Source of the DNA: Marinobacter zhanjiangensis
GTDB taxonomy: Bacteria; Pseudomonadota; Gammaproteobacteria; Pseudomonadales; Oleiphilaceae
Direction: 5' to 3'
DNA: 64,000 bases
Assembly (NCBI RefSeq): GCF_014651935.1
Contig: NZ_BMXV01000007.1
Location: forward strand, 62,001 to 126,000
The position numbers and the translations under genes were made by a program. Positions 18,663 through 27,934 of this stretch are shown in pieces. The stretch's first letter is position 1. Every line of letters starts with the position of its first letter. The notes beneath the pieces are model-generated. The model did no database searches. It worked only from the letters and a program-made list of their open reading frames with translations, and was not told the origin of the DNA.

Positions 18663-18669
18663 TATACAG

Positions 18670-18707
18670 AAACGGCTTGGAGTCGTGTGCCCCAAGCCGT
18701 TTTTTTT
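18670..18707 (+). terminator. Terminator after tRNA-Leu
   Basis: AACGGCTTGG (18671-18680) pairs perfectly with CCAAGCCGTT (18692-18701), followed by a run of T ending at 18707. It closes the tpiA-secG-tRNA unit. Confidence 0.88.
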
Positions 18708-18716
18708 GGTCAGTCC

Positions 18717-18745
18717 TTGACCACGGTCGTTCGGGTCCTTATACT
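18717..18745 (+). promoter_or_regulatory. Strong sigma-70 promoter between tRNA-Leu and rimP
   Basis: TTGACC (18717-18722), a spacer of exactly 17 bp, then TATACT (18740-18745). It starts just after the tRNA terminator, with a predicted start near 18752. The RNA would run through several hairpins and a terminator before rimP, about 300 bp away. Confidence 0.7.
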
Positions 18746-18751
18746 CCGGCG

Positions 18752-18920
18752 ATTATTGGAGCGGCCTGGCGCATGGTTTTTCGTCGGGTCGTGATGACAG
18801 GCCAGGTGTCTGTCGGCGGAATACCCTTGGGGTTTCCGCAATTACTTGCAACAAAAAGCCCCACAGGCAGGTAGTTCCGGTGCAGGTTGCACGGACTGTC
18901 TGAGCAGGCGGGGCTTTTTG
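18752..18920 (+). ncRNA. Candidate structured small RNA or attenuated leader upstream of rimP
   Basis: Inferred transcript of about 170 nt from the promoter at 18717-18745. It contains a small stem (GACAG/CTGTC, 18796-18814), a strong stem (GCGGAA, bulge, ACCC with GGGT, TTCCGC, 18816-18839) and a long branched stem from AAAAAGCCCC (18853-18862) to GGGGCTTTTT (18910-18919) that also works as a terminator. It has no reading frame of note and matches no RNA family I know (not SRP RNA, 6S or tmRNA). It may be a free small RNA or an attenuator for the rimP-pnp operon. Confidence 0.45.
18853..18920 (+). terminator. Long terminator hairpin
   Basis: The outer stem AAAAAGCCCC/GGGGCTTTTT is perfect over 10 bp. 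Inside, CAGGTAG (18868-18874) pairs with CTGTCTG (18896-18902) using two G-T pairs, capped by GTGCA/TGCAC (18880-18892). It ends in five T. Confidence 0.7.
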
Positions 18921-18955
18921 ATTAAGGGGCCTGGCGTGTCGGGCCCTGGTGCATG

Positions 18956-18983
18956 AAAAGGGCTGCCAGACAGCCCTTTTTTT
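18956..18983 (+). terminator. Second terminator before rimP
   Basis: AAAAGGGCTG (18956-18965) and CAGCCCTTTT (18971-18980) form a perfect 10-bp stem with a 5-nt loop and a T-run to 18983. Two terminators in series before rimP suggest tight control of read-through. Confidence 0.85.
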
Positions 18984-19052
18984 GTTTTTGTGGCCTGAAA
19001 ACTGATATCGCCTGTAACCAGAAGGCGGATGACATAGGGAGTCTCAACAGAC

Positions 19053-19514
19053 TTGTCTGCAAAGCTGAATAAACTTGATGAAATCCTCCGTCCGGTGGTG
19101 GAGGGGCTGGGTTACGAACTCTGGGGCATTGAATTTCGCTCCCAGGGGCGCAATTCGGTACTGCGGCTGTTCATTGATGATCAGAACGATGGCATCAGTG
19201 TTGAAGACTGTGAAAAAGTCAGTCGGCAGGTCAGCGGTGTTCTGGACGTGGAAGACCCGATCCAGAACGAATACACCCTGGAAGTATCGTCACCGGGAAT
19301 GGACCGCCCTCTGTTCCGGCTGGAGCAGTTCGAGGACTGGGCCGGGCATCAGGTCAGTATCCGGCTGCGCATGGCATTCGACGGGCGTCGCAAGTTTCAG
19401 GGTGTTCTGAAGGGCACCGAGGGCGGAGACGTGGTGGTTGTGGTGGATGACCACGAATATCTGCTGCCGTTCGAGAGTATTGACAAAGCCAATATTGTGC
19501 CGGTTTTCGAGTAA
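19053..19514 (+). CDS. rimP: Ribosome maturation factor RimP
   Basis: 153 residues. RimP landmarks: the N-terminal [20 protein letters not shown], the conserved [20 protein letters not shown] block and a C-terminal SH3-like half ending [11 protein letters not shown]. It binds the nascent 30S subunit. The start is TTG at 19053, with AGGGAG about 11 bases upstream; the N-terminus [12 protein letters not shown] matches Pseudomonas-type RimP. It is the first gene of the operon. The only promoter-like sequence directly upstream is weak (TTTGTT, 16 bases, TGATAT at 19003-19008). Confidence 0.94.
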   Translation: MSAKLNKLDEILRPVVEGLGYELWGIEFRSQGRNSVLRLFIDDQNDGISVEDCEKVSRQVSGVLDVEDPIQNEYTLEVSSPGMDRPLFRLEQFEDWAGHQVSIRLRMAFDGRRKFQGVLKGTEGGDVVVVVDDHEYLLPFESIDKANIVPVFE

Positions 19515-19560
19515 GGCCGGATGACTGCAAGTCTGAGAATTTTAAGGGCAGGGCATTTCA

Positions 19561-21054
19561 ATGAGTAAAGAAATCCTGATGGTGGTTGAGGCCGTTTCCA
19601 ACGAGAAGGGCGTCGAGAAAGACGTTATTTTCGAGGCCATCGAACTGGCACTGGCAACCGCGGCCAAGAAGCGTTTCGAGGATGAAGAAGCCGATATCCG
19701 CGTGTCCATTGACCGTCGCACCGGGGAATACGAAACCTTCCGCCGGTGGCTGGTGGTGGACAACGACGCGGTTCCCGCACTGGGCACAGAGCTGACCCTG
19801 CAGGAAGCGGAAGAGATTGATGCCAACCTCAAGCCCGGTGATATCTACGAGGAAAAGGTCGAGTCCGAGAGCTTTGGCCGCATTGGCGCCCAGGCTGCCA
19901 AGCAGATTATTTTCCAGAAGGTGCGCGAAGCCGAGCGCATGCGCATCGTGGACAGCTACCGTGACCGGGTTGGCGAGCTGATTTCCGGTACCGTCAAGAA
20001 GGTGACACGGGACAACGTCATTATTGATCTGGGCGGTAACGCCGAGGCCCTGTTGCCAAGGGATCAGCTGATTCCCCGGGAAACCTTCCGCATGGGCGAT
20101 CGCGTGCGTTCGCTGCTGCAGGATATCCGCACCGACCATCGCGGTCCGCAGCTGATGCTCAGCCGCACCGACCCGCAGATGCTGATCGAGTTGTTCCGCA
20201 TCGAGGTGCCGGAAATTGCCGAAGATCTTATCGAGATCCGCGGCGCTGCCCGTGACCCCGGCTCCCGCGCCAAGATCGCCGTCAAGACCAACGATCGCCG
20301 GATCGACCCGGTAGGCGCCTGCGTCGGCATGCGCGGTTCGCGGGTGCAGGCGGTGTCCAACGAACTGGCGGGCGAGCGTGTCGACATCGTGCTGTACGAT
20401 GACAATCCGGCCCAGCTGGTGATCAATGCCATGGCACCGGCAGAAGTGGCCTCCATTGTTATGGACGAGGACAATCACACCATGGAAGTGGCCGTGGCCG
20501 AGGACAATCTGGCCCAGGCCATCGGCCGCAATGGTCAGAACGTGCGGTTGGCCAGTGAGCTGACCGGCTGGACCCTCAACGTAATGACCGAGGAAGAAGC
20601 CGGTGAGCGCCAGGAGCAGGAATACAATCGTCTGGTGAACCACTTCATGGAAAATCTGGATGTGGATGAGGAATTCGCCGCTGTCCTGATCGAGGAAGGC
20701 TTTACCTCCATTGAGGAAGTGGCCTATGTCCCCATGGAAGAAATGCTGACCATCGAGGGCTTCGACGAGGACACCGTTACCGAGCTTCGTCGTCGCGCCA
20801 AGGATGTTCTGCTCAACAAGGCCCTCGCCAGTGAGGAAGCTCTGGAGGGCAATGAACCACAGGAGGATCTCCTGGAAATGGATGGCATGGACCGTACCCT
20901 GGCTTTCAAGCTGGCGGCTATGGGTGTGCGTACCATGGAGGACCTCGCCGAGCAGTCTGTTGATGATCTGCTCGAAATCGAAGATATGGACGAAGAGCGT
21001 GCTGGTCAGTTGATTATGACGGCGCGTGCCCCCTGGTTTGAAGACCAGGCTTAA
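19561..21054 (+). CDS. nusA: Transcription termination/antitermination factor NusA
   Basis: 497 residues, the full-length gammaproteobacterial form: an RNA polymerase-binding N-terminal domain (1-~130), S1 (~135-200), KH1 and KH2 (~230-345, with [21 protein letters not shown] and [18 protein letters not shown]), then two acidic AR repeats (~365-495). It modulates pausing, termination and ribosomal RNA antitermination. It sits 46 bp after rimP and 17 bp before infB. Confidence 0.97.
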   Translation: MSKEILMVVEAVSNEKGVEKDVIFEAIELALATAAKKRFEDEEADIRVSIDRRTGEYETFRRWLVVDNDAVPALGTELTLQEAEEIDANLKPGDIYEEKVESESFGRIGAQAAKQIIFQKVREAERMRIVDSYRDRVGELISGTVKKVTRDNVIIDLGGNAEALLPRDQLIPRETFRMGDRVRSLLQDIRTDHRGPQLMLSRTDPQMLIELFRIEVPEIAEDLIEIRGAARDPGSRAKIAVKTNDRRIDPVGACVGMRGSRVQAVSNELAGERVDIVLYDDNPAQLVINAMAPAEVASIVMDEDNHTMEVAVAEDNLAQAIGRNGQNVRLASELTGWTLNVMTEEEAGERQEQEYNRLVNHFMENLDVDEEFAAVLIEEGFTSIEEVAYVPMEEMLTIEGFDEDTVTELRRRAKDVLLNKALASEEALEGNEPQEDLLEMDGMDRTLAFKLAAMGVRTMEDLAEQSVDDLLEIEDMDEERAGQLIMTARAPWFEDQA

Positions 21055-21071
21055 TCGGGAGGAGGACCAGT

Positions 21072-23666
21072 ATGGCAGAAGTAACCGTTAAACAACTGGC
21101 CGATGATGTAGGCGCTCCCGTGGATCGTTTGCTGCGTCAGATCGTGGAAGCCGGCCTCAAGGCCCGTTCCGAAAATGACTCCGTGACCAGCGATGAGAAG
21201 CAGCAGTTGCTGGCCTATCTGCGCAAGAACCACGGTGAGGCCGAGGCTGAACCGAAGAAAATCACCCTCAAGCGCAAGACGACCACCACCCTGAAGACTG
21301 GTGGTGGAGCCCGTGGTGGCAAGACCGTCAATGTTGAGGTCCGCAAGCGTCGTACTTATATGAAGCGCGCCGAGTTGCAACCCGAGCCGGAGCAGCCTTC
21401 AGCTCCGCCGGCCGAGGAAAAGCCGGAAGCGGCGCCGCAGCCCGCTGCTGAATCTCAGCCCACGGCCGAGCAGGCGCCTGCCCCGGAGCAGAAGCCCGAG
21501 ACCCAGGCAGCACCGGCCGCGGAGGCCACTCCGGAAACCGGACCGGTCGCCGTGGGTGAGGAAGAGGCCAAAGAGGAAACCAACAAGGCAGTGAAGCCGG
21601 TGAATACGGCAGTGGAAGAAGACATGCCGATGCCGCCGCCGGATCCTGAAACCGCGAAGGACAAGGAGCGCAAGGCCAAGAAGAAGAAAGAGAAGGCCCG
21701 CGAGCGCCCCGACGAGGCGGAAGAAGGCAAGCCCAAGAAGAAGTCCGCTGGTCATCGCGGACCTCGCAGTCGCCCGGCGGACGAGCCCATCGTGATCTCG
21801 GAAGACGAGGAAGACAGCACGCTGCGCAAGCCTCTGCGGGCAAAAAAGAAACCCAAAGACAAAAGGCATGGCTTCGAGAAGCCAACCAAACCAATGGTCA
21901 GAGAAGTCGATATTCCCGAAACGATTACCGTTGGTGATCTCGCTCAGCGCATGGCGGTCAAGGCAGCCGATGTGATCAAGACCCTGATGGGTATGGGTGT
22001 GATGGCCACCATCAACCAGGCCCTGGATCAGGAAACCGCCGTACTGGTGACCCAGGAACTGGGCCACAAGCCGAAGACGGTGAGTGAGGATGCCTTCGAG
22101 GAAGAGGTGATCAGCGAGATTGCCGCCGAAAGCGAAGGCGAGAAGACCCGCCGCGCGCCGGTGGTGAGCGTTATGGGTCACGTTGACCATGGCAAGACGT
22201 CGCTGCTGGACTACATCCGCCGTACCAAGGTGGCGTCCGGTGAATCCGGTGGTATTACCCAGCATATCGGCGCCTACCACGTGGAAACCGACCACGGTAT
22301 GGTGTCGTTTCTGGATACTCCGGGTCACGCCGCGTTCACCGCCATGCGTGCCCGTGGTGCCCAGTGTACCGACATCGTTATCCTGGTTGTGGCTGCCGAT
22401 GACGGCGTGATGCCGCAGACCAAGGAAGCCGTGGACCACGCCCGCTCCGCCGGCGTGCCCCTGGTCATCGCGATCAACAAGATGGACAAGGAAGGGGCCG
22501 ACCCGGATCGCGTCAAGAGCGAGCTGGCGGGTATGGATGTTGTCCCGGAAGACTGGGGTGGCGACGTGCAGTTCGTGCCCGTATCCGCCCACACCGGTGA
22601 CGGTATCGAGAATCTCCTGGAAGCGGTACTGCTGCAGGCCGAGATCCTCGAGCTGGAAGCTGTCGAAGAGGCACCGGCCAAGGGCGTTGTCGTGGAATCC
22701 TCCCTGGAACGGGGCCGTGGCTCCGTGGCTACGGTGCTGGTTCAGAACGGTACCCTGCGTCAGGGCGAGATGGTGGTTGCGGGTGCCTGGTACGGTAAGG
22801 TCCGCGCCATGACCGACGAAGCCGGCAAGCAGGTCAAGGAAGCGGGTCCGTCCATTCCCGTAGAGATCCTGGGCCTGAACGGTACCCCGGATGCCGGTGA
22901 CGAGTTCTTTGCCGTTGCTGATGAGCGCAAGGCGAAAGAGCTGGCCGAGTTCCGCCAGAGCCGTGAGCGTGAGCAGCGGCTGCACCGTCAGCAGGCGGCC
23001 AAGCTGGAGAACCTGTTCGAGAACATGGGCAAGGACGAGGTCAAGACCCTCAATGTGGTGCTCAAGACCGACGTTCGTGGCTCCCTGGAAGCCATCAGCA
23101 AGGCGCTGATGGATCTGGGCAACGACGAAGTCCAGGTCAAGATTGTGTCCTCTGGCGTGGGTGGCATCGCGGAAACCGATGTCAGCCTGGCGGTGGCCTC
23201 CAACGCCGTGGTGTTCGGCTTCAACGTTCGTGCGGATAATTCTGCCAAGCGTCTGGTGGAGCAGGAAGGTGTCGACCTGCGCTACTACAGCATCATCTAT
23301 AACCTGATCGACGACGTGAAAGCGGCCCTGACTGGCATGCTGGCGCCGGAATACCGTGAAGACATTATCGGTATCGCCGATGTGCGGGAAGTGTTCCGCT
23401 CACCGAAGTTCGGCCAGGTGGCCGGCTGCATGGTGGTGGAAGGTACTGTCTACCGGAACAAGCCGATCCGTGTGTTGCGTGACAACGTGGTGATCTTTGA
23501 AGGCGAGCTGGAATCCCTGCGTCGCTACAAGGATGACGTGCCGGAAGTACGCAACGGCATGGAATGTGGTATTGGCGTCAAGGGCTACGACGTGAAGGTG
23601 GGTGACCAGATCGAGGTATTCGATCGGGTTCGTGTTGAACGTAAACTGGAATCCACAGGTTCATAA
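21072..23666 (+). CDS. infB: Translation initiation factor IF-2
   Basis: 864 residues. An N-terminal IF2 domain ([20 protein letters not shown]), a long low-complexity linker rich in Glu, Pro, Ala and Lys (about 80-280), a second IF2-N module ([20 protein letters not shown]), then the GTPase: G1 GHVDHGKT, G3 DTPGHAAF, G4 NKMD, followed by domains II-IV. It places initiator tRNA on the ribosome. The linker length is normal for gammaproteobacteria. An internal alternative start, as in E. coli, cannot be judged by eye. Confidence 0.97.
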   Translation: MAEVTVKQLADDVGAPVDRLLRQIVEAGLKARSENDSVTSDEKQQLLAYLRKNHGEAEAEPKKITLKRKTTTTLKTGGGARGGKTVNVEVRKRRTYMKRAELQPEPEQPSAPPAEEKPEAAPQPAAESQPTAEQAPAPEQKPETQAAPAAEATPETGPVAVGEEEAKEETNKAVKPVNTAVEEDMPMPPPDPETAKDKERKAKKKKEKARERPDEAEEGKPKKKSAGHRGPRSRPADEPIVISEDEEDSTLRKPLRAKKKPKDKRHGFEKPTKPMVREVDIPETITVGDLAQRMAVKAADVIKTLMGMGVMATINQALDQETAVLVTQELGHKPKTVSEDAFEEEVISEIAAESEGEKTRRAPVVSVMGHVDHGKTSLLDYIRRTKVASGESGGITQHIGAYHVETDHGMVSFLDTPGHAAFTAMRARGAQCTDIVILVVAADDGVMPQTKEAVDHARSAGVPLVIAINKMDKEGADPDRVKSELAGMDVVPEDWGGDVQFVPVSAHTGDGIENLLEAVLLQAEILELEAVEEAPAKGVVVESSLERGRGSVATVLVQNGTLRQGEMVVAGAWYGKVRAMTDEAGKQVKEAGPSIPVEILGLNGTPDAGDEFFAVADERKAKELAEFRQSREREQRLHRQQAAKLENLFENMGKDEVKTLNVVLKTDVRGSLEAISKALMDLGNDEVQVKIVSSGVGGIAETDVSLAVASNAVVFGFNVRADNSAKRLVEQEGVDLRYYSIIYNLIDDVKAALTGMLAPEYREDIIGIADVREVFRSPKFGQVAGCMVVEGTVYRNKPIRVLRDNVVIFEGELESLRRYKDDVPEVRNGMECGIGVKGYDVKVGDQIEVFDRVRVERKLESTGS

Positions 23667-24077
23667 ATGCCCAAAGAGTTCAGTCGTCTCGACCGCATTG
23701 GTGACCAGATCCAGCGTGAGCTGTCGCAGCTTATCCTGCGGGAGGTCAAGGATCCCCGCGTGGGCATGGTCACCATCAATGCGGTGCGCGTCAGCAAGGA
23801 CCTCGGTTATGCCGATATCTACGTGTCCAAGCTGAGCACCGAGGAACTGACAGAGGAGTCCGGCGAAGTGCAGGACTCCCTGAAAGTGTTGCGCAATGCC
23901 TCCGGATTCCTCCGGGGGCAGCTCGGTCGCGCCATGAAATTGCGGGTTGTCCCCCAGCTCCGCTTCCATTTCGACAGCCTCCAGGGGCAGAGTCGCCATA
24001 TCGACAGCCTGATCGACCAGGCCGTGGGCAAGAAGCCCGTGGTGCGTCAGGACGACGACAGCGACCAGGAGTCCTGA
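23667..24077 (+). CDS. rbfA: Ribosome-binding factor A
   Basis: 136 residues. The ATG directly follows the infB stop codon. RbfA motifs: FSRLDRIGDQIQRELSQLIL, VKDPRVGMVTI, YADIYVSKLS and LGRAMKLRVVPQLRFHFD. It is a KH-fold factor for 16S rRNA maturation. The C-terminus is a short acidic tail. Confidence 0.96.
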   Translation: MPKEFSRLDRIGDQIQRELSQLILREVKDPRVGMVTINAVRVSKDLGYADIYVSKLSTEELTEESGEVQDSLKVLRNASGFLRGQLGRAMKLRVVPQLRFHFDSLQGQSRHIDSLIDQAVGKKPVVRQDDDSDQES

Positions 24078-24080
24078 CGT

Positions 24081-25007
24081 TTGGCTCGCAGACGTAAAGG
24101 CCGCAACGTCAACGGCATTCTGGTTATTGACAAGCCGGCCGGTGTCACCTCCAACGGTATCCTTCAGCAGGTCAAACGTCTCTATGGGGCCGCCAAGGCG
24201 GGCCATACCGGGGCGCTTGACCCCCTGGCCACCGGGGTGTTGCCCCTGTGTTTCGGCGAAGCCACCAAGTTTTCCCAGTTAATGCTCGACAGTGACAAGG
24301 CTTATGTCACCACGGCTCACCTGGGTGTTCGTACGGAAACCGCGGACAGTGAAGGTGCCGTGGTGGAGGAGCGGCCGGTTCCGGCCGGACTGACCGAGCA
24401 GGCTGTAGAAGCCGTACTGGCGGATTTCCGGGGCCGGATCGAGCAGGTTCCCTCCATGTACTCGGCCCTGAAGCACAAGGGGCGGCCGCTGTACGAATAC
24501 GCCCGGGAAGGCATTGAGGTGGAGCGCCCGGCCCGCCCGGTGACCATCTACGAACTGACCCTGCTGGCGATCCGTGACGGCGAGCTGGACCTGGCCGTGA
24601 AGTGCACCAAGGGCACTTACGTCCGTAACCTGGTAGAGGATATCGGCGAAGTCCTGGGCTGCGGCGCCCATGTTTCGGCATTGCGCCGCACGCTGGCTTC
24701 CGGCTTTACCCTGGAGGATGCCCATGACGTGGCGGATCTGGAGCAGAGGCGTGAGCAGGAACAGTCGCTGGATGGCCTTTTGCTGGCCCCGGACAAGGCG
24801 CTGACCATGTTCCCGGAGCTGGCCCTGGAGGGGCCAAATTTACGGTCGATATTGAACGGACAACCCGTTAGAATATCGGGTCAATCCCTGACCGGGCCAG
24901 TCAGGCTTTACGGTGACCACCGTTTTGTCGGGCTCGGGGAAGGGCAGCCGGATGGCGATGATGCGATCAAGGTCGTGCCGCGCCGTCTGGTCTCAAGCAG
25001 CTGGTAG
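24081..25007 (+). CDS. truB: tRNA pseudouridine(55) synthase TruB
   Basis: 308 residues. The catalytic Asp lies in [19 protein letters not shown]; other motifs are [29 protein letters not shown] and [16 protein letters not shown], with a C-terminal PUA-like domain. It makes pseudouridine 55 in the T-loop of tRNAs. The start is TTG at 24081, nine bases after AGGAG and three bases after the rbfA stop codon, which indicates translational coupling. Confidence 0.96.
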   Translation: MARRRKGRNVNGILVIDKPAGVTSNGILQQVKRLYGAAKAGHTGALDPLATGVLPLCFGEATKFSQLMLDSDKAYVTTAHLGVRTETADSEGAVVEERPVPAGLTEQAVEAVLADFRGRIEQVPSMYSALKHKGRPLYEYAREGIEVERPARPVTIYELTLLAIRDGELDLAVKCTKGTYVRNLVEDIGEVLGCGAHVSALRRTLASGFTLEDAHDVADLEQRREQEQSLDGLLLAPDKALTMFPELALEGPNLRSILNGQPVRISGQSLTGPVRLYGDHRFVGLGEGQPDGDDAIKVVPRRLVSSSW

Positions 25008-25093
25008 CCATTGGGCTATCACTGCCTAGCCGGGCTGCAGAGATGCGCGGTTCGGCCGGATGATTTCAGGCATCGCAAACAATGAGGTGAACT

Positions 25094-25363
25094 ATGGCTC
25101 TTTCAGCCGAGGAAAAAGCACAGATCGTCCAGGACTACCAGCAAGGCGATGGCGACACAGGCTCCCCTGAAGTACAGGTAGCCCTGTTGAGCGCCAACAT
25201 CGACAAGCTGCAGGGCCATTTCAAGGCCAACAAGCAGGATCACCATTCCCGCCGTGGCCTGATTCGCATGGTTAATCAGCGTCGTAAACTGCTGGACTAC
25301 CTGAAGCGCAAGAACGCTGACCGTTACCTGGAGCTGATCAAGCGCCTGGGTCTGCGTCGCTAA
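25094..25363 (+). CDS. rpsO: 30S ribosomal protein S15
   Basis: 89 residues, the exact family length. It has the conserved [40 protein letters not shown] and [20 protein letters not shown]. It binds the 16S central domain. AATGAGGTG precedes the ATG. rpsO followed by pnp is near universal in gammaproteobacteria. Confidence 0.98.
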   Translation: MALSAEEKAQIVQDYQQGDGDTGSPEVQVALLSANIDKLQGHFKANKQDHHSRRGLIRMVNQRRKLLDYLKRKNADRYLELIKRLGLRR

Positions 25364-25537
25364 GCGGACGACCTGCCGGCCGGCGCCTTCCTGGTGCTGG
25401 CCTGTGCTCCGGTGGCTGGAACGGGTTTCGACCCGGGCCTGTCATCGGGGTATGCTTTTCCACCCGAACCGGTACCAGAACCGGTTGTTACGTCACCACC
25501 GAAGTGCGTCTGCTGTCATGACCGAAAGCGCCGATAG

Positions 25538-25588
25538 CAGGTTGTTGAAAGGCCCGGGCCCATGGTTCCGGGGTTTTGCAACAGCCTG
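25538..25588 (+). promoter_or_regulatory. Hairpin in the pnp leader, possible RNase III site
   Basis: CAGGTTGTTG (25538-25547) pairs with CAACAGCCTG (25579-25588) over 10 bp with one G-T pair, enclosing a GC-rich inner part (CCCGGG, CCGGG). It lies 82 bases before the pnp start inside the 306-bp rpsO-pnp gap. In E. coli an RNase III-cut hairpin at the same place mediates PNPase autocontrol; equivalence here is inferred. Confidence 0.5.
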
Positions 25589-25669
25589 TTCGCTTTCAGG
25601 TAGCAGGGTGCCGGAGATGCGTAATCCTGGTCTGGTACGAGCAGATACCAACAGACATCAGGAGTTATT

Positions 25670-27787
25670 GTGATTCCAGAAGCTACCAAGAAAACCTTTG
25701 AACTCGGCGGCAAGACCGTCACCATCGAAACGGGCCGCATTGCCCGCCAAGCCACCGGCTCGGTGCTGGTTACCATTGACGATATTTCCGTGCTGGGCAC
25801 CGTGGTTGGCGCCAAAGAAGCCAAGCCGGGCCAGCCGTTCTTCCCGTTGACCGTCAACTACTTCGAGAAGACCTACGCCGTGGGCAAGATTCCGGGTGGT
25901 TTCTTCAAGCGTGAAGGTCGTCCTTCCGAGAAGGAAACCCTGACCTCTCGCCTGATCGACCGTCCGATCCGTCCGCTCTTCCCCAATGGCTACATGAACG
26001 AAACACAGGTCATCCTGACGGTCATGTCGTCCAGCAAGACGCAGGATCCGGACATCGCGGCCATGCTGGCTGCCTCCGCTGCCCTGTCCATCTCCGGTAT
26101 TCCGTTTGACGGTCCCATCGGCGCTTCCCGGGTTGGTTTCACCAACGAGCGCGGCTACTTCCTGAACCCGACCTTTGAAGAGCTGGAAAGCTCCCAGCTG
26201 GACATGGTTGTTGCCGGCACTGAAGACGCCGTGCTGATGGTCGAGTCCGAAGCCAATGGCCTCAACGAAGACCAGATGCTGGGCGGTGTACTGTTTGCCC
26301 ATCAGGAAATGCAGACAGCGGTTACCGCCATCAAGGAGTTCGCCGCCCAGGTTGGCAAGCCGCGTTGGGAGTGGCAGCCAGAGCCGGAAAACACCGAGCT
26401 GCTGAATGCCATCAAGGACGGCTTCGGCGGTGCTATCGCTGACGCCTATGCGATCCGTGACAAGATGGACCGCTACGCAAAGCTGAAGGAAATCAAGACC
26501 GAGGCGGTTGAGAAGCTGGCCGGTGAAGACGAAGGCCAGCCTGCAGAAGACGATATCAAGAAGTACTTCGGCAAGGTCGAGAAGAACGTGGTTCGCCAGC
26601 AGGTTATCGAAGGCAAGCCGCGGATCGACGGACGTGACAACAAGACCGTTCGCCCGATCAGCATCGAGGTTGGCGTGCTGCCCAGCACCCACGGTTCCGC
26701 GCTGTTCACCCGTGGCGAAACCCAGGCCATCGTGACCACCACGCTGGGTACGGCCCGTGACATGCAGATCATCGATGCCCTGGAAGGTGAGCGCAAGGAC
26801 CCGTTCCTGTTCCACTACAACTTCCCTCCGTACTCGGTCGGCGAAGCCGGTCGTGTGGGTACGCCGGGTCGTCGTGAAGTAGGCCACGGCCGCCTTGCCA
26901 AGCGTGGTGTTGCCGCCGTTATGCCGACCATCGAGGAGTTCCCGTACACCATCCGTGCGGTCTCCGAGATCACCGAATCCAACGGTTCCAGCTCCATGGC
27001 CTCTGTCTGTGGCTCTTCGCTGGCACTGATGGATGCGGGTGTGCCCATCAAGGCACCGGTCGCCGGTATTGCCATGGGCTTGGTCAAGGAAGGCGAGCAG
27101 TTTGCCGTGCTGACCGATATCCTCGGTGACGAGGATCACTTGGGCGACATGGACTTCAAGGTTGCCGGTACCTCCGAGGGCATCACCGCCTTGCAGATGG
27201 ACATCAAGATCAACGGCATCACCGACGAGATCATGGAAATCGCTCTGGGGCAGGCCAACGAAGCGCGCATGCACATCCTGGGTGAGATGGCCAAGGTCAT
27301 CGCCAAGCCCCGCGCCGAGCTGTCTGACCGTGCACCGAGCATTACCACCATCAAGATCCATCCGGACAAGATCCGCGACGTGATCGGCAAGGGTGGCGCC
27401 ACCATCCGCTCCATCTGCGACGAGACCGGTGCCTCCATCGACCTGGACGACGACGGCAACGTCAAGATCTACGCCGACACCCAGATTGCCGCCCAGGCGG
27501 CGGTCAACCGGGTCAAGGAGATCACGGCCGAGATCGAAGTGGGCGCCATCTACAAGGGCAAGGTCGAGCGCATCATGGAGTTTGGTGCCTTCGTTAACAT
27601 CCTGCCTGGCAAGGATGGTCTGGTTCACATCTCCCAGATCTCCGACCAGCGCGTCGAGAACGTCACCGACGTGCTCAGCGAAGGTCAGGAAGTCACCGTC
27701 AAGGTGCTGGATGTGGACAACCGTGGCCGCGTCAAGCTGTCCATGAAGGAAGTGAAAGAGGGCGAGCAGCCCACCGACTTCAGCTAA
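25670..27787 (+). CDS. pnp: Polyribonucleotide nucleotidyltransferase (PNPase)
   Basis: 705 residues: two RNase PH-like domains (about 10-145 and 310-540) joined by a helical domain, then KH ([20 protein letters not shown]) and S1 ([20 protein letters not shown]). It is the phosphorolytic 3'-5' exoribonuclease of the degradosome. The start is GTG at 25670 with CAGGAG five bases upstream. Its catalytic core is intact (the [11 protein letters not shown] block, and IAMGLVKEG followed by [19 protein letters not shown]). Confidence 0.97.
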   Translation: MIPEATKKTFELGGKTVTIETGRIARQATGSVLVTIDDISVLGTVVGAKEAKPGQPFFPLTVNYFEKTYAVGKIPGGFFKREGRPSEKETLTSRLIDRPIRPLFPNGYMNETQVILTVMSSSKTQDPDIAAMLAASAALSISGIPFDGPIGASRVGFTNERGYFLNPTFEELESSQLDMVVAGTEDAVLMVESEANGLNEDQMLGGVLFAHQEMQTAVTAIKEFAAQVGKPRWEWQPEPENTELLNAIKDGFGGAIADAYAIRDKMDRYAKLKEIKTEAVEKLAGEDEGQPAEDDIKKYFGKVEKNVVRQQVIEGKPRIDGRDNKTVRPISIEVGVLPSTHGSALFTRGETQAIVTTTLGTARDMQIIDALEGERKDPFLFHYNFPPYSVGEAGRVGTPGRREVGHGRLAKRGVAAVMPTIEEFPYTIRAVSEITESNGSSSMASVCGSSLALMDAGVPIKAPVAGIAMGLVKEGEQFAVLTDILGDEDHLGDMDFKVAGTSEGITALQMDIKINGITDEIMEIALGQANEARMHILGEMAKVIAKPRAELSDRAPSITTIKIHPDKIRDVIGKGGATIRSICDETGASIDLDDDGNVKIYADTQIAAQAAVNRVKEITAEIEVGAIYKGKVERIMEFGAFVNILPGKDGLVHISQISDQRVENVTDVLSEGQEVTVKVLDVDNRGRVKLSMKEVKEGEQPTDFS

Positions 27788-27801
27788 GCACAACCGATGT
27801 C

Positions 27802-27839
27802 GGAAAAAGCCGCCCCGGGAGACCGGGGCGGCTTTTTCC
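27802..27839 (+). terminator. Terminator after pnp
   Basis: GGAAAAAGCCGCCCCGG (27802-27818) and its exact complement at 27823-27839 form a 17-bp stem with a 4-nt loop. The right arm carries TTTTT. It ends the translation operon. Confidence 0.92.
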
Positions 27840-27881
27840 GTTCCGGGGGCTGCAAACCCTGGCGGTCAGGCAGGCGTCCAC

Positions 27882-27909
27882 AAAAAAAGGCAGCCCGCGG
27901 GCTGCCTTT
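27882..27909 (-). terminator. Terminator of the radical SAM gene
   Basis: AAAGGCAGCCCG (27886-27897) and CGGGCTGCCTTT (27898-27909) are perfectly complementary. On the minus strand the stem runs into seven T (27888-27882). The two arms abut, so the real loop uses the central bases. Confidence 0.85.
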
Positions 27910-27934
27910 CTGCTGAATGCGAGGGCGTGGCTGA

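Noticed and set aside
18663..19052. A tRNA-Met (metY) expected before rimP
   Set aside because: No acceptor stem, CAU anticodon loop or T-loop motif is present in this gap.
25658..27793. A 711-codon open frame antisense to pnp
   Set aside because: Shadow of pnp; His/Gly/Leu-rich translation with no family features.
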